Shown: positions 35,204 to 47,300, counted from the stretch's first letter. The stretch: DNA of 64,000 bases from Excoecaria cochinchinensis (GCA_947683425.1 CANTUQ010000078.1:2358001-2422000), one strand, 5' to 3'. Notes: generated from the letters alone by a model not told the origin. Numbers and translations are program-made.

Positions 35204-36260
35204 GGTAGGAATGATGCTGAAATGTATTTAGAATGGGAAAGGAAGGTGGGCATGATTTTTGCTTGTCATAACTATTTTGAAGATAAGAAAGTAAGGATAT
35301 CAGCAGTGGAGTTTAGTGATTATGCGCTAGTTTGGGGGAATGAGTTAGTTAAGAGTAGAAGTTGGTATGGGGATCCACCTATCTATACTTGGGAAAAAAT
35401 GAAGAGAGTAATGAAGAGGAGGTTTGTACCATCCTACTACTATAGAAAATTGCACCAGCAATTACATAGGCTGACTCAAGGAGCTAGAACAATGGAGGAT
35501 TATCAGAAGGAAATGGAGATGCTCATGATTAAAGCCAATATAGAAGAGGAAGAAGAGGTTACTATGGCTCGGTTCATGGGAGGTTTGAATATGGAAATTG
35601 CTAATGTGGTGGACTTACAACATTATGGAGTAATGGAGGACCTAGTAAACATTGCCATTAAGGTAGAGAGGCAATAGAAACAAAGGAGGGTAGTAAGGTC
35701 ATTCTCAAATTCCAACAACAAGAGTTGTTCAAACTGGAGCAAAAATGAAGATTTTAAAAATATGGAATTGCAGTTTAAACAACTTTCTGGACTACTAAGT
35801 ACGTATATGAAACAAGAGGAAAGAAAGAAAGAAGAGGAAGTTATTATTGAAGAAATTATTTGTGAAGCTGAAAGAGATACTATAAATTTATATGCTGATG
35901 AGGTTGTAAATGAGGAAGACATAAGTGGAAGTGTAGATGTTGTTGCTGTGAGTAAAAATGAAGAAGATTGTGAAAAGGAAGATAAGCATGTTATGATTGA
36001 TCCTGTAGTGCTTGAGAAGGCTGAGTTGAACATGGAGAAAGAAGAGGACCATGATCAGAACGAAAATGATGCATTGAATAACCATATTTTTCCTAATGTT
36101 TATGTTAACTTGCAGGAACATGATGAGTTCTTTGCTGAAGAAGCATTCATTTTATTTCGATCTGTTTAGAATATCTTAATGAAGATGAATTTATTATACA
36201 AGTGCCAATTCCCAACTTGAACAAGACGAAGATTCGAGGACGAATCTTTTCTAAAGAGGG
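35204..36260 (+). pseudogene. Truncated Gag plus acidic module (element F)
   Basis: Joins Gag at GRNDAEMYLEWERKVGM (about residue 107 of the element K protein). Breaks: TAG at 35675-35677 where K has Gln (ERQQKQ), then an in-frame continuation to a TAG at 36167-36169 where Gln is expected, then a one-base shift before the PIPNLNKTKIRGRIF end (36205-36250). The acidic module (EEVIIEEIICEAERDTINLY, NEEDISG) is recognisable and diverged from that of K. A Met at 35129 lies in the neighbouring LTR fragment and is not a true start. Confidence 0.8.
36229..36248 (+). promoter_or_regulatory. Hairpin beside polypurine tract, element F
   Basis: AAGATTCG, AGGA, CGAATCTT: 8-bp perfect stem, followed by AAAGAGGGAGGGAA and the LTR at 36267. 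Confidence 0.7.
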
Positions 36261-36266
36261 AGGGAA

Positions 36267-37098
36267 TGATGCGTGCACAAGGGGGTCAACATTGCAAGAT
36301 TATAAACTTTGCAAGTTCAAATTTATGGAGATTAAATTTATGAAAGTTAAAGAAGGCTTGAAGGTGGTTTACTAAATTATGAGGAAGCCGAATAAAAAAA
36401 GAGAGACTTTGAAGAGAGGCATGTGCAAGTCATGTGACACCTTGACATGTGCAAGTCATGTGACCTTGACATGTGCCATCCATGTGCTTTGACATGTGCT
36501 AGACATGTGCCATGTCATGTGCTATGTATGTGCCATATGCATGTGCACATCATGTGACACATTACATGTGCAATGCATGTGCCAATTAATGGACTTAATG
36601 GGCTGTTTTGTTTGGGCTTTTAGTTTAGGCTTTTTATTTGATTATTTGTAATATGTTAGGCCTTAACTTATTCTTTTGGGCTTATTTAAGTGAGATGGGC
36701 TTTAATTAGCTTGGGCTCATTTAATTAGTTCTTTTTAGGCTTTTTGGGCTGAATTTTAAGTTAATTAGTGTGGGCTTTAGTTATCTTGATGTAAGGCCCA
36801 TGTTTTAAGATCTATTTGATTAATTAGGATTTTTTCTAGCTTAAGGGAGTATATATACTCCACAAAAATGAGATTGGAGGAGATTTGATTAATTTGATAA
36901 ATTTCTTTTGGCTTGGCCGAATTCATCTTTGGAGAGGATAACTTGTCTTCTTCTTTTGCATTAAGAACATAAATTCTTATCAAGGTAATTACTTGTGGCG
37001 AATTATGTTCTTGTGTTTAAATCAACCTAATTATTTGCATTTCCTTTCACTTTATTGATTGGGGGTTCAATAGGGTTGGGAATTTACTCTTATTCATG
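36267..37098 (+). repeat. Element F 3' LTR, first part
   Basis: Begins TGATGCGTGCACAAGGGGG. CATGTG-rich U3 at about 36417-36585. TATATACT near 36851-36858 may be the TATA region. Interrupted by element G after TCATG (37094-37098). The last 60 bp lie at 55273-55332. Confidence 0.88.
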
Positions 37099-37784
37099 TG
37101 ATGCGGAACCCCAAGGCTATGTAGAACCCGAAACCCCAAACACACAAATGGCAAGAAACAAAAACAGAAATTAAATCCCCAATCTAAAGAATCCCCAATC
37201 AATAAAATGAAAGGAAACGCTTATGATAGATTGATTTGAAGAATAAGAACAGAAATTCGCCACAAGATGAAATACCTTGATAAGAAAATCGTTCTTGTTG
37301 CAATAGAAGAAGACAAATCCTCTCCAATGGTAAATTCGGCCAAAGTCCCCTAATACATTCTATCACGTGGTATTTATACCACTAATTAAAAAGAAACCCT
37401 AACTAAACAAGGCCTTAACAATGGGCTGCCAAACATAACTAACTTAAGCCCATTTCGCTAATTAAGCCTAATAAACAAGAAATTAAACCCAATAGCTTAA
37501 ATAAATAACAAAACACAACTTAATGAGCCCAAAAACAAGCCCACACGCCTAACATAACGTTTGGGCTGCCCAAAGCTTATTCCATTGGCTTTAAACAAAT
37601 TAATGAGCCCATTTGAGTTCCCTCTTGAAGATTCGGCCCCAACTCCTCTTGCTTGTCCATATCTTCCACCATTCGGCCCATGTAGGCTTTGAGACCCTCC
37701 TTGAATTTCTTGGCTCTTGATCTAGTCACTGGGCCTTCTGGTAAAGCTAGTTCATCTCTTGGTTCCTTGGTCGTGCTCACATCA
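37099..37784 (-). repeat. Element G 3' LTR
   Basis: 686 bp. The pol frame runs into it, ending at 37577. Confidence 0.92.
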
Positions 37785-38594
37785 TCCCCTCCCTCTTCAA
37801 AAGAATTCGTCCTCGAATCTGAGTCAAAATCAAAAGGAGATAAATCAAAAACATTAAAGGTAGCACTAACACCATATTCACCTGGTAAGTCAATCTTGTA
37901 TGCATTGTCATTGATGCGTTGCAAAACTTGAAATGGTCCATCACCCCTCGCATCAAGCTTTGACTTCATTTGCTGTGGGAACCGTTCCTTTCGCATATGC
38001 ACCCAAACCCAGTCACCTGGTTCAAAAATTATTTGTTTTCGCCCTTTGTTAGCCTTCTGTGCATACATGCGATTCTTCTTCTCAATCTGGTCACGTGCTT
38101 TCTCATGTATTTCTTTAACCAAATCAGCCTTCTTTTTGCCATCTAAGCTAGCAAGCTTATTCAAAGGTAAAGGCGTTAAATCCAACACAGTTAAAGGATT
38201 AAAACCATAGACAATCTCAAATGGTGAAAACCCTGTAGAAGAATGTATAGCACGATTATATGCAAATTCAATGAATGGTAAACAATCCTCCCAAGTTTTC
38301 AAATTCTTTCCAACAATAGCACGCAACATAGTTCCTAAGGTTCTATTAACTACTTCAGTTTGCCCATCAGTCTGGGGGTGACATGTAGTAGAAAATAAAA
38401 GCTTAGTACCTAATTTTCCCCACAAAACTCTCCAGAAATGACCTAGAAACTTGACATCTCTATCTGACACAATGGTTCTTGGCACCCCATGCAATCGAAC
38501 CACTTCCCTAAAGAAAAGTTCAGCAATATTTGTGGCCTCATCTGTTTTATGGCAAGCAATGAAATGAGCCATTTTACTAAACCTGTCCACAACA
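37577..38594 (-). pseudogene. Element G pol, C-terminal part (integrase core to LTR-encoded tail)
   Basis: Continues the integrase cut at the element H insertion: VVRLHGVPRTIVSDRDVKF (second catalytic Asp), CHPQTDGQTEVVNRT (Glu), GDWVWVHMRKERFP, DGPFQVLQRIND, then a tail with GPVTRSRAKKFKEGLKAYM inside the LTR. The frame is open from the insertion to the stop. The first catalytic Asp (SMDFVLGLP) is on the other side at about 49770-49830. Confidence 0.9.
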
Positions 38595-38599
38595 ACAAA

Positions 38600-39258
38600 T
38601 GATACGGATCAGCCAGATACTCAGGATTCTTTGAAGATTCCAAGTGGATCAATTACAAGGGGCGAGCTAAGAAGCTGAAAATGGCTATGACAACTTATGT
38701 ACAAGGCTTTGTTACTCAAGAGCTGAATGAAGATGTCTTTGAGAAGTGTCAAAAAGAGCTTGAAGGAGGTTTTCACAAAGTACTTAGCCTTTTGGAAGCT
38801 TCTAGTGAAATTGGGCCAATTTAAGTCATTTTTGGGTTTATACTACTTTGGGCTTTATTTGTACAAGTCATGTGCTTCATTTAAAAGTCACATGACTCAT
38901 TTATTTAATGACTTAATGGGCTAAACGAATTGGGCTTTTAGATTGGGTTTAGTTTAGTTATTTTGGGTTTTAATTAGTCTTTCTTTTGGGCTTATTTTAA
39001 GTGTGTTTAACTCTTTAGTTTGGGCTTAATTTATCTTGTAAAGCCCATGGACAATTCGGCCTAGCTTAGTTTAAGGCCTCATTAGGGTTTTCTTTATGTT
39101 ATTTTGCTAGCTAGGGTTAGCCACCATATAAATAGGCTATTATAGATTGTAAACGGCCGATTTTGAATGATATTCATTGGCTTAGCCGAATTTTCTTTGC
39201 TTAGAATAAGAGTGAATTGCTTTCTTTTCTATTGCATGAAGAATTTGATTAACTTATC
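38600..39258 (+). repeat. Element H 5' LTR, first part
   Basis: Begins TGATACGGATCAG. TATAAATA at 39127-39134. Interrupted by element I after TTATC (39254-39258). The frame at 38727-38924 is an untranslated duplicate of pol tail sequence. Confidence 0.92.
39127..39134 (+). promoter_or_regulatory. TATA box in element H 5' LTR
   Basis: TATAAATA, matched by the same sequence in the 3' LTR near 49455. Element I inserted downstream of it, between promoter and PBS, so any transcript must cross a 3.2-kb opposite-strand element. Confidence 0.6.
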
Positions 39259-40083
39259 TGATGCGGAACCCCAAGGCTAAAGAACCCGAAACCCCTTAAA
39301 CACACAATATGGCATGAACATGAACAAGAAGAAACTCCCAATCTAAAGAACCCCCAAACAACATGTGAATGGAAACGCTTATAATAGATTGATTTAAAAA
39401 CATAAGAACAGAATTCGCCACAAAGTAAATACCTTGATAAGAATTTAAGTTCTTGATGCAAAAGAAGAAGACAAGCAAATCCTCTCCCTTGAAGAAAATT
39501 CGGCCAAGCCAAATGATGGTATTCAAAAGTGTTTTAGATCTCTTTTACAACTTATAATGAGGTATTTATAGCCCCCAAAAGGTAGATAACCCTAAATAAG
39601 TCAAAAGGCCACCTAACACATGGCCACCTAACACATGGGTCTCCCACCAAACCCTAAATAAGTCAAAAGGCCACCTAACACATGGCCACCTAACACATGG
39701 GCCTCCCACCAAACAATTAAAGCCCAAACTTATTAACTCTAAAATACAACAACCCACAAGCCTAAAATAATTAATTTAAATGAGCCCAAGCTAAAGTAAG
39801 CCCAACTCACTTAAAATAAGCCTATTAAGCTATATGAGGGTCCAACTAAATAATTAAAACAAAACAAGTTCAACATAATAAAATAAGCCCCTTGGGCAGC
39901 CTAAAGCTACTCTTCGAGATTGAAATAATTAATCAAGCACAATTGAAGCCTATCTTTTGCATTTGGCCCCATTGGATTAGATATAGCACAATTTGGCTCA
40001 ACTCTCTCTTGAATCTCCATAGCTTCCACAATTCGGCCTGCGTAGGATTGCCATGATGGGTTGACCCCCCTGTGCACGCATCA
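39259..40083 (-). repeat. Element I 3' LTR
   Basis: 825 bp; contains a duplicated CCACCTAACACATGG tract (39610-39710) that translates spuriously. Ends GTGCACGCATCA. Confidence 0.93.
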
Positions 40084-40703
40084 TCCCCTCCCTCTTTAGA
40101 AAAGATTCGTCCTCGAATCTTCGTTTTATTTAAGTTGGGAATTGAAGCTTGTGGAATAAATTGATCTTCATAGACAATCTTGGGAATAGGTGGAAATAAT
40201 ATGAATGCTTCTTCAGAAAAGAACTCATTATGTTCCTGCAAGTTAACACGAAAACTAGGAAAAGCATGGTTAGTCAATACATGAATTTCATTTTGATCAT
40301 GATTATCTTCTTTTTCCATGTTCAATTCAGCCTCCTGAAACACTACATGATTAATCGTAACATGCTGATCGTCCAACTCAACTAAACAAGCATCTTCCAT
40401 TTTACAATCTTCTTCCTTTTCCCTTAAACAATCATCGTCTGCACTTCCACTTATGTCTTCCTCATTTATAACATCATCATCATATAAATCTATAGCATCT
40501 CTTTCAGCTTCACAAATAATCTCTTCCACTACAACTTTCTCTTTCTTTCTTTTTTCCTTTTGCAAACACTTATCTAGTTGTCTAAAAAGTTGTTTAAACC
40601 GCAATTCTGCATTTTTAAGGTCTTCCTTCAATAACTTAGTATCCTTTTTTAACTCATCCAATGTTTCTTGATCTAAATGTCGTCTTGACTTGTAATAGGA
40701 CAT
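39933..40703 (-). CDS. Acidic-module protein of element I
   Basis: About 256 residues from the Met at 40701-40703 (MSYYKSRRHLDQETLDELKK). The frame is open to 40760, but that part is leader sequence. Layout as in element D: basic start, Lys/Leu-rich helix-like stretch (LLKEDLKNAELRFKQLFRQL), acidic module (VVVEEIICEAERDAIDLY, NEEDISGSADD), FILFPPIPKIVYEDQFI and PNLNKTKIRGRIFSKEGG, then about 50 codons in the LTR. Differences from D are many but mostly conservative and the frame is intact. No Gag or enzyme motif; role unknown. Confidence 0.65.
   Translation of the reverse strand: MSYYKSRRHLDQETLDELKKDTKLLKEDLKNAELRFKQLFRQLDKCLQKEKRKKEKVVVEEIICEAERDAIDLYDDDVINEEDISGSADDDCLREKEEDCKMEDACLVELDDQHVTINHVVFQEAELNMEKEDNHDQNEIHVLTNHAFPSFRVNLQEHNEFFSEEAFILFPPIPKIVYEDQFIPQASIPNLNKTKIRGRIFSKEGGDDACTGGSTHHGNPTQAELWKLWRFKRELSQIVLYLIQWGQMQKIGFNCA
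40102..40121 (-). promoter_or_regulatory. Hairpin beside polypurine tract, element I
   Basis: AAGATTCG, TCCT, CGAATCTT: 8-bp perfect stem, right of the polypurine tract at 40084-40101. Confidence 0.7.
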
Positions 40704-40760
40704 CCTCGCAATCACTTCCTCACGTGTTTCACTCAAAATATGGCACTCCACTCGTGTCAC

Positions 40761-41630
40761 TCTATTTGGCTTTTACCCTCTTTTAAGCTCACTCACTCAA
40801 GCCTTTTTACCATTCAAGCTTGCTATCCTCAGTTGCACTTCAGAATTTAATTTCCAACCAAAATAATTCACAAGCAGCAAATATAAAAGGAATACAATGA
40901 AAATACTTAACAAATAAGATGGGTTCAAAACTAGAAGCAAAAATACCAAAAGGAATAAAATGAAAGAGCACACAAGAAGAAGATATGTATGCTATCCAAA
41001 ATTACAAATTTTAATTAACAATAATCAATTTGTTAATTATGGTGTAATAGAAGCAAAATTACAAAAGACAATAAAAATAGCAACTTAGAGTGAAAGAAAA
41101 AGACAACTAATGCATAAATGCAGAAATTGATATCTCCCTAATGGAAAAGTCAATTTTGATATAATAAATGTAAAGACAAGAAATCAAAGAAGTCAAAAAT
41201 GACGACTACCCATAAATATTCACTTTGACTTTTCAAATTAGTCTCCAAATTCAAAGTATGACCAAATCTAAATTTTTGTTTCTTTGTGATTTTTCTTTCC
41301 TAACTTTATCTCAATGTTGACTTTTCTTTTTTTTTTTTAAAAAATTCGGATGAACAGTGTTGTGAATAGTACTATGAGCAGTAACTTGAACAGTACCAAC
41401 GATATTTTTTTTTTTAGAACTTAAAACATCAAACACAAAGATCTGATATAGGAACAAAGAAGAACACGAAAGAACAAATTCAAAAATAAAGAAGAACACG
41501 AAATTGATAAGAATAAGATTGTAAATTATACAACACGGAATTATCTTGTTCTAATGGAAATAAAACAATAAAACAGCAAATTAACACAAGATAAATAAGA
41601 ATTTATCCTAATCCAAGCTCTGATACCAAA
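40761..41630 (-). other. Element I leader and PBS
   Basis: Noncoding leader close to that of element B, with a degenerate GAACAGTAC repeat (41348-41400) between T tracts. PBS complement GCTCTGATACCA at 41617-41628. No gene seen. Confidence 0.7.
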
Positions 41631-42455
41631 TGATGCGGAACCCCAAGGCTAGAGAACCCGAAACCCCTTAAACACACAATATGGCATGAACATGAACAAG
41701 AAGAAACTCCCAATCTAAAGAACCCCCAAACAACATGTGAATGGAAACGCTTATAATAGATTGATTTAAAAACATAAGAACAGAATTCGCCACAAAGTAA
41801 ATACCTTGATAAGAATTTAAGTTCTTGATGCAAAAGAAGAAGACAAGCAAATCCTCTCCCTTGAAGAAAATTCGGCCAAGCCAAATGATGGTATTCAAAA
41901 GTGTTTTAGATCTCTTTTACAACTTATAATGAGGTATTTATAGCCCCCAAAAGGTAGATAACCCTAAATAAGTCAAAAGGCCACCTAACACATGGCCACC
42001 TAACACATGGATCTCCCACCAAACCCTAAATAAGTCAAAAGGCCACCTAACACATGGCCACCTAACACATGGGCCTCCCACCAAACAATTAAAGCCCAAA
42101 CTTATTAACTCTAAAATACAACAACCCACAAGCCTAAAATAATTAATTTAAATGAGCCCAAGCTAAAGTAAGCCCAACTCACTTAAAATAAGCCTATTAA
42201 GCTATATGAGGGTCCAACTAAATAATTAAAACAAAACAAGTTCAACATAATAAAATAAGCCCCTTGGGCAGCCTAAAGCTACTCTTCGAGATTGAAATAA
42301 TTAATCAAGCACAATTGAAGCCTATCTTTTGCATTTGGCCCCATTGGATTAGATATAGCACAATTTGGCTCAACTCTCTCTTGAATCTCCATAGCTTCCA
42401 CAATTCGGCCTGCGTAGGATTGCCATGATGGGTTGACCCCCCTGTGCACGCATCA
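41631..42455 (-). repeat. Element I 5' LTR
   Basis: 825 bp, TATAAATA (minus strand) at 41935-41942. Its frames duplicate those of the other LTR. Confidence 0.93.
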
Positions 42456-42460
42456 TTATC

Positions 42461-42626
42461 AATTGTTTGATTGTGGCGTTTTTCAGGTTCTTTAATTCCC
42501 GATTATTTGCGTTTTCAGTCACAGGTTGATTGGGGGTTCAATAGGGAGGGTGTTTGTCTGATTTTGGTTTGCTATTCAAATCGTATGTGTGGGTTTGTAG
42601 CTCGTTAGCTATTGGGTTCCGCATCA
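42461..42626 (+). repeat. Element H 5' LTR, last part
   Basis: Resumes with AATTGTTTGATTG after the right TTATC copy and ends GGTTCCGCATCA. Confidence 0.92.
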
Positions 42627-42628
42627 TT

Positions 42629-42641
42629 TGGTATCAGAGCC
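42629..42641 (+). other. PBS of element H
   Basis: TGGTATCAGAGCC, two bases after the LTR, complementary to the 3' end of initiator tRNA-Met, the usual minus-strand primer for plant Ty3/gypsy elements. Confidence 0.9.
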
Positions 42642-44394
42642 AAAGTTAAGGTAAATTCCTATTTATCTTAGTGTTAGGGTTTGCGTTTTCTTTTCTTTGA
42701 TTTCTTTATGTTTATGCCGAATTAGGTTGCATTAAGTTTCTTAGTTAATTGTGTTTCTTTGTGTGTTTAAATTAGTCTTTTCTTTTCTTACCTTTATCTT
42801 GAATTCGTGAAATAGCCTTGAACTGAAATCTTGAACATCTTTAGCTTGAATCCGAATCCTTGTAGGAGAAAATTAGATATTAGTTGCTGTTTTGAAAAAA
42901 AAAAAAATAGAAATTTCGAGAGGCCATAACTTTTGACATAGGAGTCCGATTTGTTATTATAATATCATTCCGGAAAGGGAATTTCGTGCTCTACAATCAT
43001 TACGTGGGCAATGCCCTACGTAACTGACTTTTTCGGCCCTTAAAAACGACGTTTAAGTCTCCGTTCTTCACTTTGAAGTTTTTGCATCTTGAAAAAAAAA
43101 AAAAGGGGGGGGGGTTAGAAAACCGAATTTGAGTTCTGATCTTGTGGGCTTGAGAAGTTTGGTGGTTTGTAGTCTAGTTGTTCTCTATTTCATATAAAAA
43201 AAAAAAGAAAAAAAAATGTGAAAGAAGAGAAATAAAGAAGAATCTTGCGTGTGGAGAAAAGTGTAGAGGAGCAATTCGGCCAAGGGAGTTTATATAGCAA
43301 TAAGGGAAGATCCAAATCCTTTAAGGGGTGGGAAAACATAATCCTAAGTGCTTAAGGAATTAGGGGCAGCAAACTAATCCTTTTCTAAATAGAGGTGGGA
43401 AATCCTTTAAGTAATAGGAAAAACTAATCCTATCTGTTTTAGAAATAGGAAAATTAATCCTATCTGTTTTGGGAATAGGAAAACTTAATCCTAAGTCACC
43501 TTTGATTATTATTATCCACTTCGGATAAGGATTCATTTGTGCTACCATTTGCTTATCATTTTGGTAACATTTTCCTATCATTTGCTATCCATTTTTTGGT
43601 AACATTTTGGTACCATTTTTTTGCTGTCATTTTTGCACCATTTTGGTATCATTTTTGCCATCATTTGCCTATCATTTTTGCACCATTTTACCATCATTTG
43701 CCTACCATTTTGCACCATTTTGCCATCATTTTTACACCATTTTGCCATCATCTTGCACACAACTTGACACATTAATTAGAGCTTAATACACCATTCGGCC
43801 TAATCATCATTTTAGCTTTAAATTGAATTGTCTTGAGTGCATTCTATCTTATTTAGTATAATTAGGATTTTTTTTGTTATTTTCTTGCTTTGTTAGGTAG
43901 AATAACTAGGATCTATATTTGATTTACTTTGTAGTGAGTCAGATTCATACATTTTGTCCAGAATTGTCATTTTTTTTATATTCTTGTTGCGTAGTTCTTT
44001 GTTTGAGCTTGCTTTTGTTCCATTACACTGTTAGAGTATCTTTGCTTGTTCTAATACTCTAATTTTGATATAATCAAGTGGTATACCAGTCTTGTCCGTG
44101 TACCACCTCCATTTTGTTTAGTGTCTTCTTTTCTAGCATTGAGCTTTCTGTTATTGTTAGTCGCTTATTTCCTAGCTTTCTAAAACGTACTCAAATTCTT
44201 GGTTTGTGTATTGAATTCTGAAGTGCAATTTAAGAGTTGCAATTAGAGTGGTAAAAGGCAAGAGCGTGTGAGTACATTAAGAGGGTAAAAGCCTTGTTTG
44301 AGTGAAACACGAGAGGAGTGACATCCTTTGAGTGTAAACACGTGAGGGAGTGTGTGAGGTTATTGTCTAACATCTGTTTTGCAGAATTCAAATC
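42642..44394 (+). other. Element H leader
   Basis: 1.75 kb without a supported gene. Includes homopolymer runs (A13 then G10 near 43091-43115), a degenerate ACCATTTTGCCATCATTTGCC repeat at about 43545-43757, and the conserved stretch GTGAAACACGAGAGGAGTG...AACACGTGAGGGAGTG (about 44300-44355). CTGTTTTGCAG at 44375-44385, just before the gag ATG, looks like a 3' splice site. Confidence 0.7.
43545..43757. repeat. Degenerate CATTTTGCCATCATTTGCC minisatellite
   Basis: About ten units of 17-24 bp built from CATTTTG(C/G)(A/T)ACCAT-like words in the leader of element H. Both strands translate without stops because of the repeat, which explains the spurious frames here. Confidence 0.75.
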
Positions 44395-47300
44395 ATGTCA
44401 AGAAGAGAAGAAAAGGAAACAATGTATGAGGAGGAGGAAGCCATGCCCGATATGAAAGTGATGTACAAGGCCTTCATTAATGAGTTCAAGAAGCTAAACG
44501 CTAGAATGGACGGGATGGAGGAGAAATTTGAAGTGAGTGCATCTAATAATTCTAGGAGAACAGCAAGGAGAGGAAGATGGACTGATGAGAATGTCAGGGC
44601 TGACTTAGAAGATTTAGATGAAGAAGAGACTAGTGGTGGATTGGATGGGAATTTAGGTAACATTAAGCTTAAGATTCCTCCATTTAAGGGTAGAAATAGT
44701 GCTGAAGAGTACCTAGAATGGGAAAGGAAGGTTGAAATGATCTTTGATTGTAATAGGTATTCTGAGGAGAAGAAAGTGAAGATAGCAGCTGTGGAGTTCA
44801 CATATTATGCATTATTTTGGTGGGATCAATTGAACTTGAGCAGAAGGAAAGTGGGTAGACGCCCTATTGGTAATTGGGAGGATATGAAGGAGGCCATGAG
44901 GAAAAGATTTGTGCCTTCACACTACTTTAGGGAGCTACCTCAGAGGTTGCATAGGCTAGTGCAAGGGGGTAGATCAGTAGAGTACTACCATAAAGAAATG
45001 GAAATGTGCATGGTTAGAGCTAATATTGAGGAAGATGAGGAGGTGACCATGGCTCGGTTTTTAGGTGGATTGAATAAGGAGATTGCTGATGTCATTGAGC
45101 TTCATAGATATGACTCCATGGAGGAAATGTTGAATATGGCAATGAAGATTGAAAAACAGAAGAAGAGTAGGAGCTTCAACCGAACCAGCAACAACTCAAG
45201 GGATAGTTTGGGATCCAGATGGACCAAAGGGGAGGATAGAAGAGACTTTAGGGGATCCAAACCTTATGGGGCAGATTCGGGTTCCAAAGATGCAAGGGCT
45301 GTCCAATCACCATCGAAGGTTGTAAAAGGTAACCCTAATACTCCAACTCCTAGTAGAGAGATTAAATGCTTTAAATGCTTGGGGAAGGGGCATATGGCAC
45401 GTGATTGTCCTAATAAAAGGGTCATAATAGCTAGGGATGATGGGGAGATTGTTTCTGAATCAGACCATAGTGAAGATGAGATGCCACCTTTGGAAGATTG
45501 TAGTGATTGTGATAGTGATGGAGAGTTATTGGTTGCTGAAAGTGGAAAATCTTTAGTGGCTAGGCGAGCTTTGAATTTGAATGTTAAGGAAGAGAGCCTA
45601 GAATAAAGAGGAAACATATTTCACACTAAGTGTTTAATTAGTGGAAGGGTGTGCACACTTATTGTTGATGGAGGTAGTTGCACCAATGTAGCTAGTGTGA
45701 GTATGGTTGATAAGCTGAATTTGGTATGTGAAAAGCATCCTAGACCTTATAAATTACAATGGCTGAATAACAGTGGAGAGGTCAAGGTAACAAGGCGAGT
45801 AAGAGTGCCATTTTCTATCGGGAGGTATAAGGATGAGGTGGTTTGTGATGTGGTACCTATACAGGCAGCCCATTTGCTTTTGGGAAGGCCTTGGCAATTT
45901 GATAGACATGTTTTGCATAATGGTTACACTAACCGTTATTCTTTTTCTTATGAAGGTACAAAGGTTACATTAGCTCCATTATCACCTCAAGAAGTGTTTG
46001 AAGATCAAAAGAAATTAGTTGAGAGGGAGAGAGAGGCTTTGGCCAAGAGAGAAGAGGGGAGTGAAATTAAGAGAGAAAAAGAAAGAAAAGGGGGAAAAGA
46101 GGCCCGAAAAGAAACAAAACAAATAAATGGCCCATTGGTGAGTGAAAACAAGAAAGGTGGGAGGCAAAAACAAAATTTTTATGTAAGGGCAAGGGAGGTT
46201 AAGAGTGCTTTAGCAATAGGGCAGCCATTGATCCTTGTAACCTACAAAGAGATTTTGTTTTCTGACACTGACATTGACCATGAATCTTTGCCTTCTAGTT
46301 TTGTGTCTTTGTTGCAGGAATATTCAGATGTCTTTCCTGATGAGCTACCAGATGGATTACCCCCTTTGAGAGGGATAGAACATCAGATTGATTTCATACC
46401 TGGATCAACCATTCCTAACCGACCAGCCTATGGAAGCAATCCTAAGGAAACTAAGGAAATGCAAAGGCAAGTGGAAGAACTCATGGAGAAGGGTTTGGTT
46501 AGGGAGAGTATGAGTCCTTGCGCAGTACCCGTTTTATTGGTGCCTAAGAAGGATGGAACTTGGAGGATGTGTGTTGATTGTCGTGCAGTCAACAAAATCA
46601 CTGTAAAGTATAGACATCCTATCCCTAGGCTTGATGATATGTTAGATGAATTGTGTGGTGCTGTGTATTTTACTAAGATTGATTTAATGAGTGGATATCA
46701 TCAAATAAGAATGAAACCTGGTGATGAATGGAAAACAGCTTTCAAAACTAAATATGGTTTGTATGAGTGGTTAGTCATGCCTTTTGGGCTATCTAACGCC
46801 CCTAGCACATTTATGAGACTTATGAACCATGTATTGCGTGCATATTTAGGAAAGTTTGTTGTTGTTTATTTTGATGATATACTCATTTACAGCAAGTCTT
46901 TTGAGGAACATATTGAGCATGTTAAGTTAGTTTTGCAAACTTTGAGGTATGAAAAGTTGTATGCTAAACTTAAGAAGTGCACATTTTGTATAGATAGACT
47001 TGTTTTTCTTGGTTTTGTGGTGAGTGCACAGGGTATTGAAGTAGATGAAGAGAAAGTTCAGGCAATTAGAGATTGGCCCACGCCTAAGTCCATTTCGGAT
47101 GTGAGGAGCTTTCATGGCTTAGCAAGTTTTTATAGGCGTTTTGTGCAGGATTTCTCTTCTATTGCTGCACCACTTACAGAAATCATAAAGAAGGACGTTG
47201 GGTTTAAATGGGGAGAAGCACAACAAAAGGCTTTTGAGAATTTAAAAGGAAAGTTGTGTTCTGCTCCTATTTTATCTTTGCCTAATTTTGATAAAACTTT

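Larger units (their letters stand above)
39259..42455 (-). mobile_element. Element I: 3.2-kb non-autonomous CRM-like element, very young
   Basis: Two 825-bp LTRs (39259-40083, 41631-42455) flank a 1.55-kb internal region with PBS, one acidic-module ORF, hairpin and polypurine tract. Perfect TSD TTATC (39254-39258, 42456-42460). By eye only about two LTR differences were noticed. The LTR body matches the autonomous element B, but the terminal segment is that of the non-autonomous group, so the LTR is chimeric. Confidence 0.93.

Noticed and set aside
43539..43775. Histidine/phenylalanine-rich frame in element H leader
   Set aside because: Product of the degenerate minisatellite; open on both strands because of the repeat.
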